Positions 6,783 to 15,784 of a DNA stretch of 31,333 nucleotides are shown here, piece by piece. The position numbers were made by a program, and so were the translations under genes. This stretch comes from CAYJDR01 sp964368965 (lineage in GTDB: Bacteria > Chrysiogenota > Deferribacteres > Deferribacterales > Mucispirillaceae). The first letter of the stretch is position 1, and each line of letters opens with the position of its first letter. Below the pieces are notes generated by a model. It had not been told where the DNA came from and ran no database searches. It worked only from the letters and a program-made list of their open reading frames with translations. Location of the stretch: assembly GCA_964368965.1 (NCBI GenBank), contig CAYJDR010000026.1:1-31333 (forward strand), given 5' to 3'.

Positions 6783-7400
6783 TTAGTCAAATAGTTTATA
6801 TTTGCCTAGCCCGAAAGGTAACTGGAACTCCCATTGGAAATACCCGTTAGCTGCCGATGGACCTGTTAACGGCGGTGGCCCTGTCAATGCAAATGACTGT
6901 ACAGTGTTGATCGCTAATAATACGAAGAAAACTACTGTAACAATCTTACCACCAAGTGTGAATGGTCTTTTTTCTTTGATTGGCTCTGCTGTTAGTGTAG
7001 AGTTTTTCCATAAAACTATACCCATAGTCATGATGACAATCATCTCAACAAGAATCATCCAGTCTGGTAGCAAGTAGCCTAAGAATGGAGGCTCTAGCAA
7101 TGGGTCATTAAAGTAGATGTGATGAAAAGTTGAGTGCCTAATACCGATATAGATATCAATAATGGCAATAATCAACACCAGCCCTATATAGTAGTAACGA
7201 TAACCGTAGCGCAACATCATAATGCCTACTGCACCAATTAAAAACAACCCTGTTCTACTAACCATACAGCTTGAGCAAGGAAAAGCGTTGTGCAGTAATT
7301 GGTCCCATATTGATGCGAAAAAAATACCAACGCAAATTAATGCAATGCATAATACCATTAAGGTATCCATAAATTTTTGAGTTTTCATATCATTGCTCAT
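6783..7400 (-). CDS. DsbB-like disulfide-forming membrane protein with a single Cys pair
   Basis: The start is set at ATG 7400 because GAGGAG lies seven bases upstream; a Met five codons earlier lies inside the preceding gene. The 205-residue protein has about five membrane spans (near 13-33, 50-68, 71-88, 115-131, 152-170). The first periplasmic loop carries FPCSSCMVSRTG (Cys42 and Cys45), the P-C-x-x-C of DsbB, which passes electrons to quinone. The second periplasmic Cys pair of DsbB is missing: residues 90-114 have no Cys. The C-terminal tail holds LPFGLGK (194-200), which recurs in the small protein encoded one base upstream. No DsbA-type partner is in the window. It is DsbB-like by motif and topology; its real substrate is unknown. 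Confidence 0.75.
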   Translation of the reverse strand: MSNDMKTQKFMDTLMVLCIALICVGIFFASIWDQLLHNAFPCSSCMVSRTGLFLIGAVGIMMLRYGYRYYYIGLVLIIAIIDIYIGIRHSTFHHIYFNDPLLEPPFLGYLLPDWMILVEMIVIMTMGIVLWKNSTLTAEPIKEKRPFTLGGKIVTVVFFVLLAINTVQSFALTGPPPLTGPSAANGYFQWEFQLPFGLGKYKLFD

Positions 7401-7401
7401 G

Positions 7402-7620
7402 TTATTTCTCCTCAATCGTAGTTGTTTTCATATATGGTGGCAATGGCTGCTTATCAAGCCCAAACGGCAACGGACTGCCACTATATAACCACGCCCCATA
7501 AAATACCCATAACAGTATTGATACCTTTAAAAGCTTATCAACCTTTGTGCCTTCGGCTTTTGAAGAAAACAGTATCAAACCTACCATCAACGTTAATAGC
7601 AAAATGATTAAAGTAATCAT
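7402..7620 (-). CDS. 72-aa membrane protein, partner of the DsbB-like protein
   Basis: This small protein has two hydrophobic segments (about 2-18 and 31-46) joined by a charged loop (KAEGTKVDK). Its hydrophilic tail contains LPFGLDK at 51-57. The same LPFGLxK motif is in the tail of the DsbB-like protein. A clear AGGAGG site six bases before the ATG and a good promoter support it as a real gene. Its stop is one base from the start of the DsbB-like gene, so the two are translationally coupled and probably act together. I do not recognise a family. There are no cysteines. Confidence 0.8.
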   Translation of the reverse strand: MITLIILLLTLMVGLILFSSKAEGTKVDKLLKVSILLWVFYGAWLYSGSPLPFGLDKQPLPPYMKTTTIEEK

Positions 7621-7653
7621 ACACTACCTCCTATATGTAAAATGATTTATCCA

Positions 7654-7682
7654 TATATATAACTTTTAAAACTATTTGTCAA
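7654..7682 (-). promoter_or_regulatory. promoter of the small membrane protein/DsbB-like cassette
   Basis: On the minus strand TTGACA (7682-7677) is 17 bp from TATATA (7659-7654). It is about 35 bases from the ATG at 7620 and is one of the best sigma-70 matches in the window. Confidence 0.8.
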
Positions 7683-7729
7683 GTAATATTTGAATAAAAA
7701 TATAACATGGTTTGTGAATAATTGAAAAG

Positions 7730-7760
7730 TTGACATACTCGTTTTTTTTAATGATATCGT
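7730..7760 (+). promoter_or_regulatory. candidate leuS promoter
   Basis: A perfect TTGACA (7730-7735) lies 17 bp before GATATC or 19 bp before TATCGT. The leader to leuS would be about 95 bases. I see no T-box consensus in that leader. Confidence 0.45.
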
Positions 7761-7862
7761 ATTGAAACGTTTTAAACTACTTGCCGAATACTGTTAATGT
7801 GTGCTAAGGTAGTCTGTTATTTTTAAATTAATTAAAATTATATAAATGAAGGTGTAAAAACA

Positions 7863-10418
7863 ATGAAGTATAACCCTATTGAATTTGAACAAAAATGGCA
7901 AAAAGAGTGGGAGCAAAGCTCTGCTTTTAAAAGTATTGCCGACAGTGCTAAAGAAAAGTTTTACTGCTTAGAGATGTTACCTTATCCATCTGGTAATATC
8001 CACATGGGGCATGTTAGGAACTACTCTATTGGTGATGCTGTATCACGTTTTAAGTTTATGCAAGGGTTTAACGTACTACACCCTATGGGTTGGGACGCGT
8101 TCGGTCTGCCAGCAGAAAACGCAGCAAAACAAAACAATCGCCAACCTGCTGAATGGACTTATGAAAATATTGATAAAATGAAAAGCCAACTCAAACAACT
8201 TGGCTTCTCTTACGACTGGGACCGTGAAATAGCTACTTGTGACCCTGAATATTACAAATGGGAACAAGCCGTTTTCATCAAAATGTGGGAAAAAGGCTTA
8301 GCATACAAAAAGAAATCGCAAGTTAACTGGTGTAACGATTGCGAAACAGTGCTTGCTAACGAACAAGTTGAAGAAGGTAAATGCTGGAGATGTGGCGAAG
8401 AAGTTGAACTGAAAGAGCTTGAGCAATGGTTCTTAAAAATCACGGAATACGCTGATGAACTCCTTGAACACACATACAAACTACCAGGCTGGCCTGAAAA
8501 AGTTTTAACTATGCAACGCCACTGGATTGGTAAATCTGTTGGTGGTGAAATCATATTCAATATCGAAGGTTTTTCTGAACAGCTAACAGTTTTCACAACT
8601 AGGCCTGACACTCTATACGGCGCTACATTTATGCTTATCGCACCTGAGCACCCGATGGCTAAAACGCTTATCGCTGGCACAGAATATGAAGCTGATGGCT
8701 TAAAATTCATCAACGATATTATGAGGCAAGATAAAGCCGATAGAACTGACTCAAAACAAAAACGTGGCTACTTCACAGGTGCATACGCTATCAACCCTGC
8801 TACAAACAAGCAAATACCTATCTACATCGCAAACTACGTGCTGATTGATTATGGTACGGGTGCTGTTATGGCTGTCCCTGCACATGACGAGCGTGACTTT
8901 GAATTTGCAAAAGAATATAACCTACCTATCGAAGTTGTTATCATGCCTGAGGGCGAAACACTAGACGGTGCAACAATGACAGAAGCACATACTGGTGCTG
9001 GCTCACTTGTGAACTCTGGCGACCTAGACGGCCTTGACTATGACGAAGCTAAAAAGAAAATCATCGAAAGGCTTGCAGTTGACGGACTTGCAAAAGAATC
9101 TGTAAACTTCAGGCTACGTGACTGGGGAATTTCTAGGCAACGTTATTGGGGCGCACCAATACCTTTCATCTATTGTGATACATGCGGTGTTGTGCCTGTT
9201 CCTGAAAAAGATTTACCTGTCGTATTACCTGATAATGTTGACTTCAGCGGCCAAGGTAACCCACTAGACAACGTTGCAGATTTCGTAAACACTACATGCC
9301 CAACATGTGGCAAAGCAGCTAAACGCGAAACTGACACTATGGATACATTCATGGAGTCATCATGGTACTTCATGCGCTATTGCTCGCCTAAGCATGACAC
9401 AGGCATGTTTGATAAAGATGAAGTAAACTATTGGATGCCAGTCGACCAATATATCGGTGGTGTTGAACACGCCGTTATGCACCTATTATATGCGAGGTTC
9501 TACACTAAAGTTCTGCGCGATATGGGCTACTTATCATTCGATGAGCCATTCACTAACCTTTTAACACAAGGCATGGTGTGCATGGGTACGTTGAAATGTA
9601 AAAACGATGGCTGGTTACTACCATCAGAAGTAGAGGACGGCAAATGCGTAAAATGTGGCAGCGAAGCAGAAGCTGGCCGTGTTGAGAAGATGTCTAAATC
9701 TAAAAAGAACGTTGTTGACCCTGACTCACTTGTTACAACTTACGGCGCTGACACAATCAGACTATTCTCACTATTTGCAGCACCACCTGAAAATGAAATC
9801 GAATGGTCTGAAAATGGCGTTGAAGGTTGCTATAGATTTATAGGCCGTTTTTATAGGCTTGTGCACAAATATCTAGACTTAATGAACAAAGAGCTTCCAG
9901 CTTCTAAGTTTGAAGGCGACGTAGCTAAAAATATTATACGTGCTACAAACGTTGCAGTTAAACGTGTTACTACAGACATTGAGCGCTTCCAGCTGAACAC
10001 TGCTATCGCAGCTATTATGGAGATGGTAAACGCACTATACTTAGAGTCTGAAAAAATCGCTTGCGAAAACGACGAAGCAGCTCTTAAAGAAAGCTTAAAT
10101 ACGCTATTGATTTTGCTAACGCCGTTCACACCGCATGTTGCAGAGCAACTATGGCATGAGGCTGGCAACGATAGCTTGATTTCTAAAACTGATTGGCCTA
10201 CGTTCGTTGAAGAGTACACAGTGAAAGATGAAATCATAGTTGTTGTACAAATCAACGGTAAAGTGCGTGCAGAGCTTCCATTCACTAGAGGTGTCAGCGA
10301 GGAAGAAGCGTTCAGCGTCGCATTAGCTAACGAGAAAGTTGTTGCAAACATTGCAGACAAAACTATCGTGAAGAAGATATTTGTTAAAGACAAACTTATA
10401 AGTTTAGTTGTAAAGTAA
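7863..10418 (+). CDS. leuS: leucyl-tRNA synthetase
   Basis: The 851-residue class I synthetase charges tRNA-Leu with leucine. The HIGH-type signature is HMGH at residues 47-50 (in YPSGNIHMGHVRNY), and the KMSKS loop is at 609-613. Two Cys-rich knuckles are present: one around residue 157 (WCNDC and CWRCG) and one near 435-480 (CDTCG and CPTCG). A further Cys-rich insert (KCKNDGW ... KCVKCGSEAE) precedes KMSKS. The editing domain follows the first knuckle, with TTRPDTLYGATF as its threonine-rich motif. Length matches bacterial LeuRS. An AAGGTG ribosome site precedes the ATG. It heads the leuS-lptE-holA transcript. Confidence 0.98.
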   Translation: MKYNPIEFEQKWQKEWEQSSAFKSIADSAKEKFYCLEMLPYPSGNIHMGHVRNYSIGDAVSRFKFMQGFNVLHPMGWDAFGLPAENAAKQNNRQPAEWTYENIDKMKSQLKQLGFSYDWDREIATCDPEYYKWEQAVFIKMWEKGLAYKKKSQVNWCNDCETVLANEQVEEGKCWRCGEEVELKELEQWFLKITEYADELLEHTYKLPGWPEKVLTMQRHWIGKSVGGEIIFNIEGFSEQLTVFTTRPDTLYGATFMLIAPEHPMAKTLIAGTEYEADGLKFINDIMRQDKADRTDSKQKRGYFTGAYAINPATNKQIPIYIANYVLIDYGTGAVMAVPAHDERDFEFAKEYNLPIEVVIMPEGETLDGATMTEAHTGAGSLVNSGDLDGLDYDEAKKKIIERLAVDGLAKESVNFRLRDWGISRQRYWGAPIPFIYCDTCGVVPVPEKDLPVVLPDNVDFSGQGNPLDNVADFVNTTCPTCGKAAKRETDTMDTFMESSWYFMRYCSPKHDTGMFDKDEVNYWMPVDQYIGGVEHAVMHLLYARFYTKVLRDMGYLSFDEPFTNLLTQGMVCMGTLKCKNDGWLLPSEVEDGKCVKCGSEAEAGRVEKMSKSKKNVVDPDSLVTTYGADTIRLFSLFAAPPENEIEWSENGVEGCYRFIGRFYRLVHKYLDLMNKELPASKFEGDVAKNIIRATNVAVKRVTTDIERFQLNTAIAAIMEMVNALYLESEKIACENDEAALKESLNTLLILLTPFTPHVAEQLWHEAGNDSLISKTDWPTFVEEYTVKDEIIVVVQINGKVRAELPFTRGVSEEEAFSVALANEKVVANIADKTIVKKIFVKDKLISLVVK

Positions 10419-10907
10419 ATGAAAATTAAAACGATTATATCAATAATGTTATGCTTAGTAGTGTTTAGCTCCTGCGGTTATAAAATCGCAGGGCTTGACG
10501 GCACTGCAAAATATTACATCGAACGTGTAGAAAACAAAACACAAGACACAACTTACGAGCAAATTGCACAAAATGTGCTTAACCGCTACTTTGTTGTATA
10601 CGGCGAATATACGTCATATGAAAAAGCTACACATACTTTAACTATGGCTATAGACAAAGTTGAACTGGTGGATAATATATTGACAGCTACTGATGAAGCA
10701 TCATCAACTGACCTTACAGTCAATGCTGTCATTACTGTTTTTGATCGCAATGGTGTAATCGTTTTCTCTCAAAATTTCGCATCTACTGAAAACTTTAACG
10801 TTAGCTCAAACGTGGCTACAAGCTTAATAAATAGAGATGCAGCATTCAGTACAGCTATTGAAAACATACTTCAAAGCTATAGAAACGCATTCAACACAAG
10901 GTTTTAA
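10419..10907 (+). CDS. lptE: LptE-type LPS-assembly lipoprotein
   Basis: This 162-residue protein has a short lipoprotein signal peptide with lipobox F-S-S-C and begins the mature chain CGYKIAG. That start is typical of LptE, the lipoprotein that plugs the LptD pore and helps insert lipopolysaccharide into the outer membrane. The rest is a small alpha/beta domain without catalytic motifs. The ATG follows the leuS stop with no gap, so translation is coupled. The order leuS-lptE-holA is the conserved arrangement seen in many Gram-negative bacteria, which supports the call although sequence similarity among LptE proteins is low. Confidence 0.85.
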   Translation: MKIKTIISIMLCLVVFSSCGYKIAGLDGTAKYYIERVENKTQDTTYEQIAQNVLNRYFVVYGEYTSYEKATHTLTMAIDKVELVDNILTATDEASSTDLTVNAVITVFDRNGVIVFSQNFASTENFNVSSNVATSLINRDAAFSTAIENILQSYRNAFNTRF

Positions 10908-11791
10908 TGAAAAAGTTACTTATTATCGGCCAACAATCATTTATAGATATGACACTCTCTAAAGAACTACCAAAGGAAGACGATGTCGATGTTGAAGTCT
11001 ATTTCGGCGACGAACTAGATAACATGAGCGAGGTATACGCATACATTAACTCTACATCTCTTTTTGGCGATGATAAGTATGCACTACTTCGTAAAGCTGA
11101 AAAACTTAAAGATATTGAAAGCTTTGTTGAGATATCTAAAAACTGTATAGAAACAAACATACTCGTTTGCGCTGAATCGCTCACGGCAAAGTTCACAAAC
11201 TTATTCAAAGCTGCTGGCTACTCTGTTTTAGTAGAGCCTAAAAACAACGGCGCAACTAATGCCGATGTTAGGGAGATATTCAAAAACCAAGGGCTAGAAA
11301 TATCGCTTGGTAGCGCTACACAAATCATCACGCAAACTAGGGGCGACTTCTCGCTAATTAAGCAAGAAGCTGAGAAAATGAGCCTATTCCTAGCTGATAG
11401 TGAAAATAAATCTGTGAACCACCTATTAGAGCACATCACAGATGACTCAGAGGAAAAAGTGTTCGGCATTATTGACGCCTTTTCAGAGAAGAAGTCTAAA
11501 GTTGCACTAAGCATATTGAATAAAATACATGGCGATGATGAGCTTGTTTCGCAAGCGTTTTTCATGATATCATCACGCATGATAGACATATACTATGCAA
11601 GTATTAACAACAGATTATTGAGTGGAAAAGCCGACTTCGTTATAAAGAAAACGAATGGATATAAAAGATATTGGGAACGCCGAGAACTAGCGAAATATAT
11701 CGGCTATATCTCAAGCCTAGACGCGGATATAAAAACAGGGAAGAAAACATTTAGAGATGCTTTAACAGAGCTAATTTCAAGCGTTGCCTAA
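10907..11791 (+). CDS. holA: DNA polymerase III delta subunit
   Basis: The 294-residue protein fits the HolA family: an AAA-like N-terminal half without a working ATP site, then a helical collar domain near residues 195-294 ending GKKTFRDALTELI. HolA opens the beta sliding clamp within the clamp loader. It is shorter than the enterobacterial protein of about 340 residues, mainly at the N terminus. The ATG overlaps the lptE stop (TAATG). The gene converges on trmL, the two overlapping by four bases. HolA sequences diverge widely, so position after lptE is important evidence. Confidence 0.85.
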   Translation: MKKLLIIGQQSFIDMTLSKELPKEDDVDVEVYFGDELDNMSEVYAYINSTSLFGDDKYALLRKAEKLKDIESFVEISKNCIETNILVCAESLTAKFTNLFKAAGYSVLVEPKNNGATNADVREIFKNQGLEISLGSATQIITQTRGDFSLIKQEAEKMSLFLADSENKSVNHLLEHITDDSEEKVFGIIDAFSEKKSKVALSILNKIHGDDELVSQAFFMISSRMIDIYYASINNRLLSGKADFVIKKTNGYKRYWERRELAKYIGYISSLDADIKTGKKTFRDALTELISSVA

Positions 11792-12261
11792 ACTAGCCCT
11801 TCAAAGCCTACTTTCTCAAGTAGATTATATGCAACAACTCCGACTGATGTTGATAAGTTCAAACTACGTATGCCACCTAGCATAGGTATGCGATAAAGTC
11901 TATCTGCATAATCTTCATACATAAACTTTGGCAACCCAGAACCCTCTGCGCCAAATACTAAATCGAAATCGCCTAAGTTATTCGCTTCATTATCTGAAAA
12001 TATGTCGGTGTAGAGCTTCACACCCTTTGTGCTGATAGCGTATATGTTTGGATTAGTAGCAATATATTCAGCAACTGTTTCATACCTAGTGAGCTTAACA
12101 TACTTCCAATAATCCATACCAGAACGCCTAACTTGTTTTTCATCAAGAGAAAAGCCCAATTTACCAACAAGCACAAGCTCAATATCGCAAGCAACTGTGA
12201 GCCTTGCGATATTGCCAGTGTTTTGTGGTATTTCAGGCTCTATAAGAACTATCCTAAACAC
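11788..12261 (-). CDS. trmL: tRNA (cytidine/uridine-34 2'-O)-methyltransferase
   Basis: This 157-residue SPOUT-class methyltransferase begins MFRIVLIEPEIPQNTGN, the conserved start of TrmL. It carries the knot motifs GAEGSGLP and the C-terminal SLNLSTSVGVVAYNLL. TrmL methylates the ribose of the wobble nucleotide in leucine tRNAs. The start is a GTG at 12261; alignment of the first residues with the family supports it. It is the last gene of the proB operon, five bases after rsfS. It ends in a four-base convergent overlap with holA, leaving no room for a separate terminator. Confidence 0.95.
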   Translation of the reverse strand: MFRIVLIEPEIPQNTGNIARLTVACDIELVLVGKLGFSLDEKQVRRSGMDYWKYVKLTRYETVAEYIATNPNIYAISTKGVKLYTDIFSDNEANNLGDFDLVFGAEGSGLPKFMYEDYADRLYRIPMLGGIRSLNLSTSVGVVAYNLLEKVGFEGLV

Positions 12262-12265
12262 GTAA

Positions 12266-12604
12266 CTACAGACCTACTTTCGGACAACCGCCCCAAATAG
12301 ACTCTAAGTTATAAAACTTACGCTCAGTCTCACGCATAACATGCACGATAACGTCGCCATAGTCAACGCATACCCAAGTAGCAGTGTCAACACCCTCATG
12401 CGAGTAAGGTTGCACGCCCTCTTTTTTAAGCTCTACCATCATGTTTTCAGCGATAGCTCTAACATGCGTATCAACGCCACCAGTCGCTATGATAAAATAA
12501 TCTGTAAGGCTAGATGCTTCACGTAAGTCGAAACAAACTACATCCTCGCCAATTTTATCTTCAATTAATTCTACTACTTTTTTTGCTAATTCAATACCTT
12601 TCAT
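12266..12604 (-). CDS. rsfS: ribosome silencing factor RsfS
   Basis: This 112-residue protein belongs to the RsfS/Iojap family. It binds ribosomal protein L14 and blocks subunit joining when nutrients are scarce. Motifs include CFDLREASSLTDYFIIATG near residues 24-42, the stretch HEGVDTATWVCVDYGDVIVHV, and RKFYNLESIWG near the C terminus. An AAAGGG site in the end of nadD precedes the ATG. The nadD-rsfS pair is conserved across many bacteria. Confidence 0.96.
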   Translation of the reverse strand: MKGIELAKKVVELIEDKIGEDVVCFDLREASSLTDYFIIATGGVDTHVRAIAENMMVELKKEGVQPYSHEGVDTATWVCVDYGDVIVHVMRETERKFYNLESIWGGCPKVGL

Positions 12605-12606
12605 TA

Positions 12607-13245
12607 TTACCCTTTATATAGTTTATGTCTGTTAATATATTCTAAAACGGAGCTAGATACAAGTGTTGTATCAAAAAAAACATTTTCTTTTATGTAAGTG
12701 CTTGATATATCAGGCAAAAAAACTTTAAATAAAATCACTTTTTTATCAGCACTCATACAATCATACTCATTATCTAGGCAAACCATGTCTTTCATATCAT
12801 CGCCTATCGTTTTGAACATGTCGTCAAATGACGTATCTGTTCTGCTAACCACGATAAACTTTGCATAGTCAAACAGCTGCTCCCAACCGTTCCATTGCTT
12901 TATGGTTGAAAATATATCACTACCGCATATAAAATACAACTGCTCTTCAGGATACAGTTGCTTATATTCTTTTAAAGTATCAAGTGTGTATGATACCACT
13001 TCTTTCCTAACTTCAAGGTCGCACACGCCAAAAGTTGAACCGAGTTCATCAGCAACTATCTGCAACATATTAAACCTGTCGCTAGACGATACACTATGGT
13101 GGTGCTTATGTGGGGGCAGATTTGTAGGCACAAACAAAAACTTATCGAACCCAAACCTTTCATTAACCTGTTTCGCAAGCTCTATATGCCCAATGTGTAC
13201 TGGGTCAAACGCGCCACCATATAAAGCTGTTCTTTTCATAGTCAT
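12607..13245 (-). CDS. nadD: nicotinate-nucleotide adenylyltransferase
   Basis: The 212-residue enzyme adenylates nicotinate mononucleotide to deamido-NAD. The nucleotidyltransferase motif GGAFDPVHIGH is near residues 10-20, and the C-terminal ISSTYIKENV matches the I-S-S-T-x-I-R signature with Lys in place of Arg. The first ATG overlaps the proA stop (TAATG), which suggests coupling; Met3 at 13239 would give the more usual family start MKRTALYGG. A run of eight T in the coding strand encodes part of a Phe-Phe and does not break the frame. Confidence 0.95.
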   Translation of the reverse strand: MTMKRTALYGGAFDPVHIGHIELAKQVNERFGFDKFLFVPTNLPPHKHHHSVSSSDRFNMLQIVADELGSTFGVCDLEVRKEVVSYTLDTLKEYKQLYPEEQLYFICGSDIFSTIKQWNGWEQLFDYAKFIVVSRTDTSFDDMFKTIGDDMKDMVCLDNEYDCMSADKKVILFKVFLPDISSTYIKENVFFDTTLVSSSVLEYINRHKLYKG

Positions 13246-14489
13246 TATCTAACTTGGCCGTTGCCGTATATCACATATTTTGTAGTTGTTAAGTCTTTCG
13301 CACCCATCGGACCACGCACGTGTAGTTTCTGCGTGCTTATGCCTATCTCTGCGCCTAAACCAAACTCGCCACCGTCTGTAAACCTTGTAGATGCGTTCAC
13401 ATATACTGCTGATGAGTCAACTTCGTTTAAAAAGCGTTCAGCATTTGCATAGTTGCTTGTGACAATCGCTTCGCTATGTGATGAGCCGTATTTTGCAATG
13501 TGCGCCATAGCTTCATCAATATCTTTTACTACTTTTATTGAGATAATTAACTCTAAATACTCTGCATACCAATCATCTTCCGTTGCTAATATTGCACCGC
13601 TACCGATGACAGAAGCCGCTTTCTCACAAGCTCTAACCTCTACACCAGCTTCTCTAAACATCACAGCGATATCATTTAGAAAATCATCTGCAACATTTTC
13701 ATGTATCAATAATGTTTCAATAGCGTTGCATGCACTAGGTCGTTGTGCTTTTGCATTTAGTGCAATATCTAGCGCCATTTGTTTTTCAGCACTGTCATCA
13801 ATATATAAATGGCAAACGCCTTTATCATGCATTACAACTGGGATTAAAGCGTTCTCAACAACATAGTTTATTAGTGCAGAGCCACCACGAGGGATAATAA
13901 CATCTATCACACCTTTAGCACGTGCGATATCGCCTATCCTTGCCCTATCTGTATCATCTATAAAATAGACAACTTCACGAGAGAAACCAGCTTGTTCAAG
14001 CGCTGTTGACACGATATCTGCTAGAATTCTGTTTGAGTTGATAGCCTCTTTACCGCCACGCAACACAACACCGTTGCCAGACTTAATGCAAAGTGCAGCG
14101 CTATCAATGGTAACATTTGGGCGTGATTCATAAATCATACCAACGACACCTAGTGGAACACGCACTTTGTTTATCTTTAAACCATTCGGACGTGTAACAC
14201 CTTCGATAACTGCGCCAACAACCTCTTCTTGTGCAATTATTTCGTTAACTGCTTGTATCATAGAGTTTATAGCCTTATCATCAAGGCGCAACCTATCAAC
14301 CATAGCGTTGGTGAGTTCGTTTGCGATAGCGCTATCTATATCTATTTTATTTACTGATTTTATATCTTCACGTTTTTCATCTAATAGTTTACATATGTGT
14401 GCTAAAACATTATTCCTGTCGCTAGATGAAGCGTTTGCAAGCTTTACAGCGTGTTTTTTCACTTCCATAAATTGTGCATTAATATCCAT
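13245..14489 (-). CDS. proA: gamma-glutamyl phosphate reductase
   Basis: This 414-residue aldehyde-dehydrogenase-fold enzyme reduces glutamyl-5-phosphate to the semialdehyde in proline synthesis. The catalytic cysteine lies in RPSACNAIETLLIH. IYESRPNVT and IIPRGGSALI are typical ProA motifs, and the C terminus has GEFGLGAEIGISTQKLH. A GGGGGC ribosome site precedes the ATG. It lies 13 bases after proB, completing the first two steps of the pathway. No proC is in the window. Confidence 0.98.
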   Translation of the reverse strand: MDINAQFMEVKKHAVKLANASSSDRNNVLAHICKLLDEKREDIKSVNKIDIDSAIANELTNAMVDRLRLDDKAINSMIQAVNEIIAQEEVVGAVIEGVTRPNGLKINKVRVPLGVVGMIYESRPNVTIDSAALCIKSGNGVVLRGGKEAINSNRILADIVSTALEQAGFSREVVYFIDDTDRARIGDIARAKGVIDVIIPRGGSALINYVVENALIPVVMHDKGVCHLYIDDSAEKQMALDIALNAKAQRPSACNAIETLLIHENVADDFLNDIAVMFREAGVEVRACEKAASVIGSGAILATEDDWYAEYLELIISIKVVKDIDEAMAHIAKYGSSHSEAIVTSNYANAERFLNEVDSSAVYVNASTRFTDGGEFGLGAEIGISTQKLHVRGPMGAKDLTTTKYVIYGNGQVR

Positions 14490-14502
14490 AACAGAGCCCC
14501 CG

Positions 14503-15630
14503 TTAAACTAATAAGTAGATGTCATCTATATGTATAACTTCATCTGATACTTTATAACCTAAAATATCAAAAATTTCACTAGAGTTTTTCTTAAGTATTT
14601 TTTGAGTTTCAGTAGATGAGTACCTTATTTTGCCCCGTGCAATCTCTACCCTGTTCTCAGTCATGACTGAAACAACCTCACCAGCAGTAAACTTGCCTTC
14701 GACAGCTACTATACCTTTTGCAAGTAGCGATTTATGGTTGCATAGCGCTTTTTCTGCACCGTTATCAATAATTATAAACCCTTTAGGGATTGCCGCATGC
14801 CCTATCCAAAACTTTCTACGGTTTATGCCACTATCTTTATGCGAAAAGTGCGTGCCGATAAGCTCACCAGTAAAAAACTTTGATATATTTTCAGGCACCA
14901 TGCCTTTTATGATAGCAACTTCACAGCCGACGTCTAGCGCTTTTTTAGCAGCTTGGATTTTAGATGCCATACCACCAGTGCCAACGTTTGAAATACTTTT
15001 GCCAGCTGAGTTTAATATCGAGTCGTCGATATAGTCTACATTGTTGATGAGTTTTGCATCATCGTGTTTTGTAGGGTCTTTAGTGTATAGTCCGTCAACA
15101 TCTGACATAATTAGCATCATATCTGCATCAACAAGGCTTGCAACTAGCGCGCCTAAGTTGTCATTGTCGCCGAAAGTTTCAATATATTTTAATTCGTCTA
15201 CTAAGATTGTGTCGTTTTCGTTAATGATTGGTATAACTTTAAGTTCAAGCAATCGCTTCAATGCAGAGCGTGCATTTAGGTAGCGCTTTCTGTTTGATAG
15301 GTCGTCTTTCGTTAATAATACTTGTGCGACGTTTATGCCATGCTTAGCGAAATCTTGCTCGTATTTCCATATAAGCCTAGCTTGCCCGACTGCTGCCGAT
15401 GCTTGCTTATCAACAATATCTTTAGGCCTAGTTTCAAAGCCTAACAACTTGAAGCCTGCTGCAACTGCACCAGATGACACGATGATAATATTTGGAATTT
15501 GTTTTTTTAAAGCTGATATTTCGTTTGCGATAGCGGCGATACGTTCATTGTTTAAACCAAGATCGTTGCCAGATATAATAGAACTGCCGATCTTAATAAC
15601 TAGAGTTTCAATTGTAGGAAGTTTTCTCAT
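14503..15630 (-). CDS. proB: glutamate 5-kinase with PUA domain
   Basis: The 375-residue protein phosphorylates glutamate as the first step of proline synthesis. It has an amino-acid-kinase domain (residues 1 to about 255: VIKIGSSIIS, NENDTI, FGDNDNLGALVA and GTGGMASKI) and a C-terminal PUA domain (about 280-365). Proline feedback inhibition is known for this enzyme family. No convincing Shine-Dalgarno site precedes the ATG. The nearest promoter-like site would give a leader of only about eight bases, and the tRNA-Gln lies 63 bases upstream on the same strand. It heads the proB-proA-nadD-rsfS-trmL operon. Confidence 0.97.
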   Translation of the reverse strand: MRKLPTIETLVIKIGSSIISGNDLGLNNERIAAIANEISALKKQIPNIIIVSSGAVAAGFKLLGFETRPKDIVDKQASAAVGQARLIWKYEQDFAKHGINVAQVLLTKDDLSNRKRYLNARSALKRLLELKVIPIINENDTILVDELKYIETFGDNDNLGALVASLVDADMMLIMSDVDGLYTKDPTKHDDAKLINNVDYIDDSILNSAGKSISNVGTGGMASKIQAAKKALDVGCEVAIIKGMVPENISKFFTGELIGTHFSHKDSGINRRKFWIGHAAIPKGFIIIDNGAEKALCNHKSLLAKGIVAVEGKFTAGEVVSVMTENRVEIARGKIRYSSTETQKILKKNSSEIFDILGYKVSDEVIHIDDIYLLV

Positions 15631-15644
15631 TGGATTGTTTACCG

Positions 15645-15673
15645 AAGTTAAGTTTAGTACAACACTAAATCAA
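15645..15673 (-). promoter_or_regulatory. weak candidate proB promoter
   Basis: On the minus strand TTGATT (15673-15668) is 17 bp from TAACTT (15650-15645). The -10 is poor. If used, the transcript would be nearly leaderless, in keeping with the missing ribosome site of proB. Confidence 0.3.
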
Positions 15674-15692
15674 AAGGACTGATTAAAAAAAA

Positions 15693-15767
15693 TGGTTGGG
15701 GTAGAAGGATTCGAACCTCCGAATGTCGAGACCAAAACCCGATGCCTTGCCGCTTGGCGATACCCCA
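15693..15767 (-). tRNA. tRNA-Gln (anticodon TTG)
   Basis: The minus strand forms a cloverleaf starting TGGGGTATCGCCAAG, like other glutamine tRNAs. The acceptor pairs TGGGGTA with TACCCCA. The anticodon loop TTTTGGT gives TTG, and the T stem GGAGG pairs with CCTTC. The discriminator is A, and CCA is encoded (plus-strand tgg 15693-15695). Eight T follow the CCA directly (plus-strand A run 15685-15692), which may help stop transcription. Confidence 0.97.
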
Positions 15768-15784
15768 ACGTCTTGTAGAAATGG

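Noticed and set aside
7736..7862. Possible T-box leader before leuS
   Set aside because: No T-box consensus sequence or matching antiterminator/terminator stems are visible in the roughly 100-base leader.
12673..12680. Run of eight A (T in the coding strand) inside nadD as a second phase-variable tract
   Set aside because: The gene is in frame across the run, the enzyme is essential in most bacteria, and A/T runs of this size are common in this AT-rich sequence.
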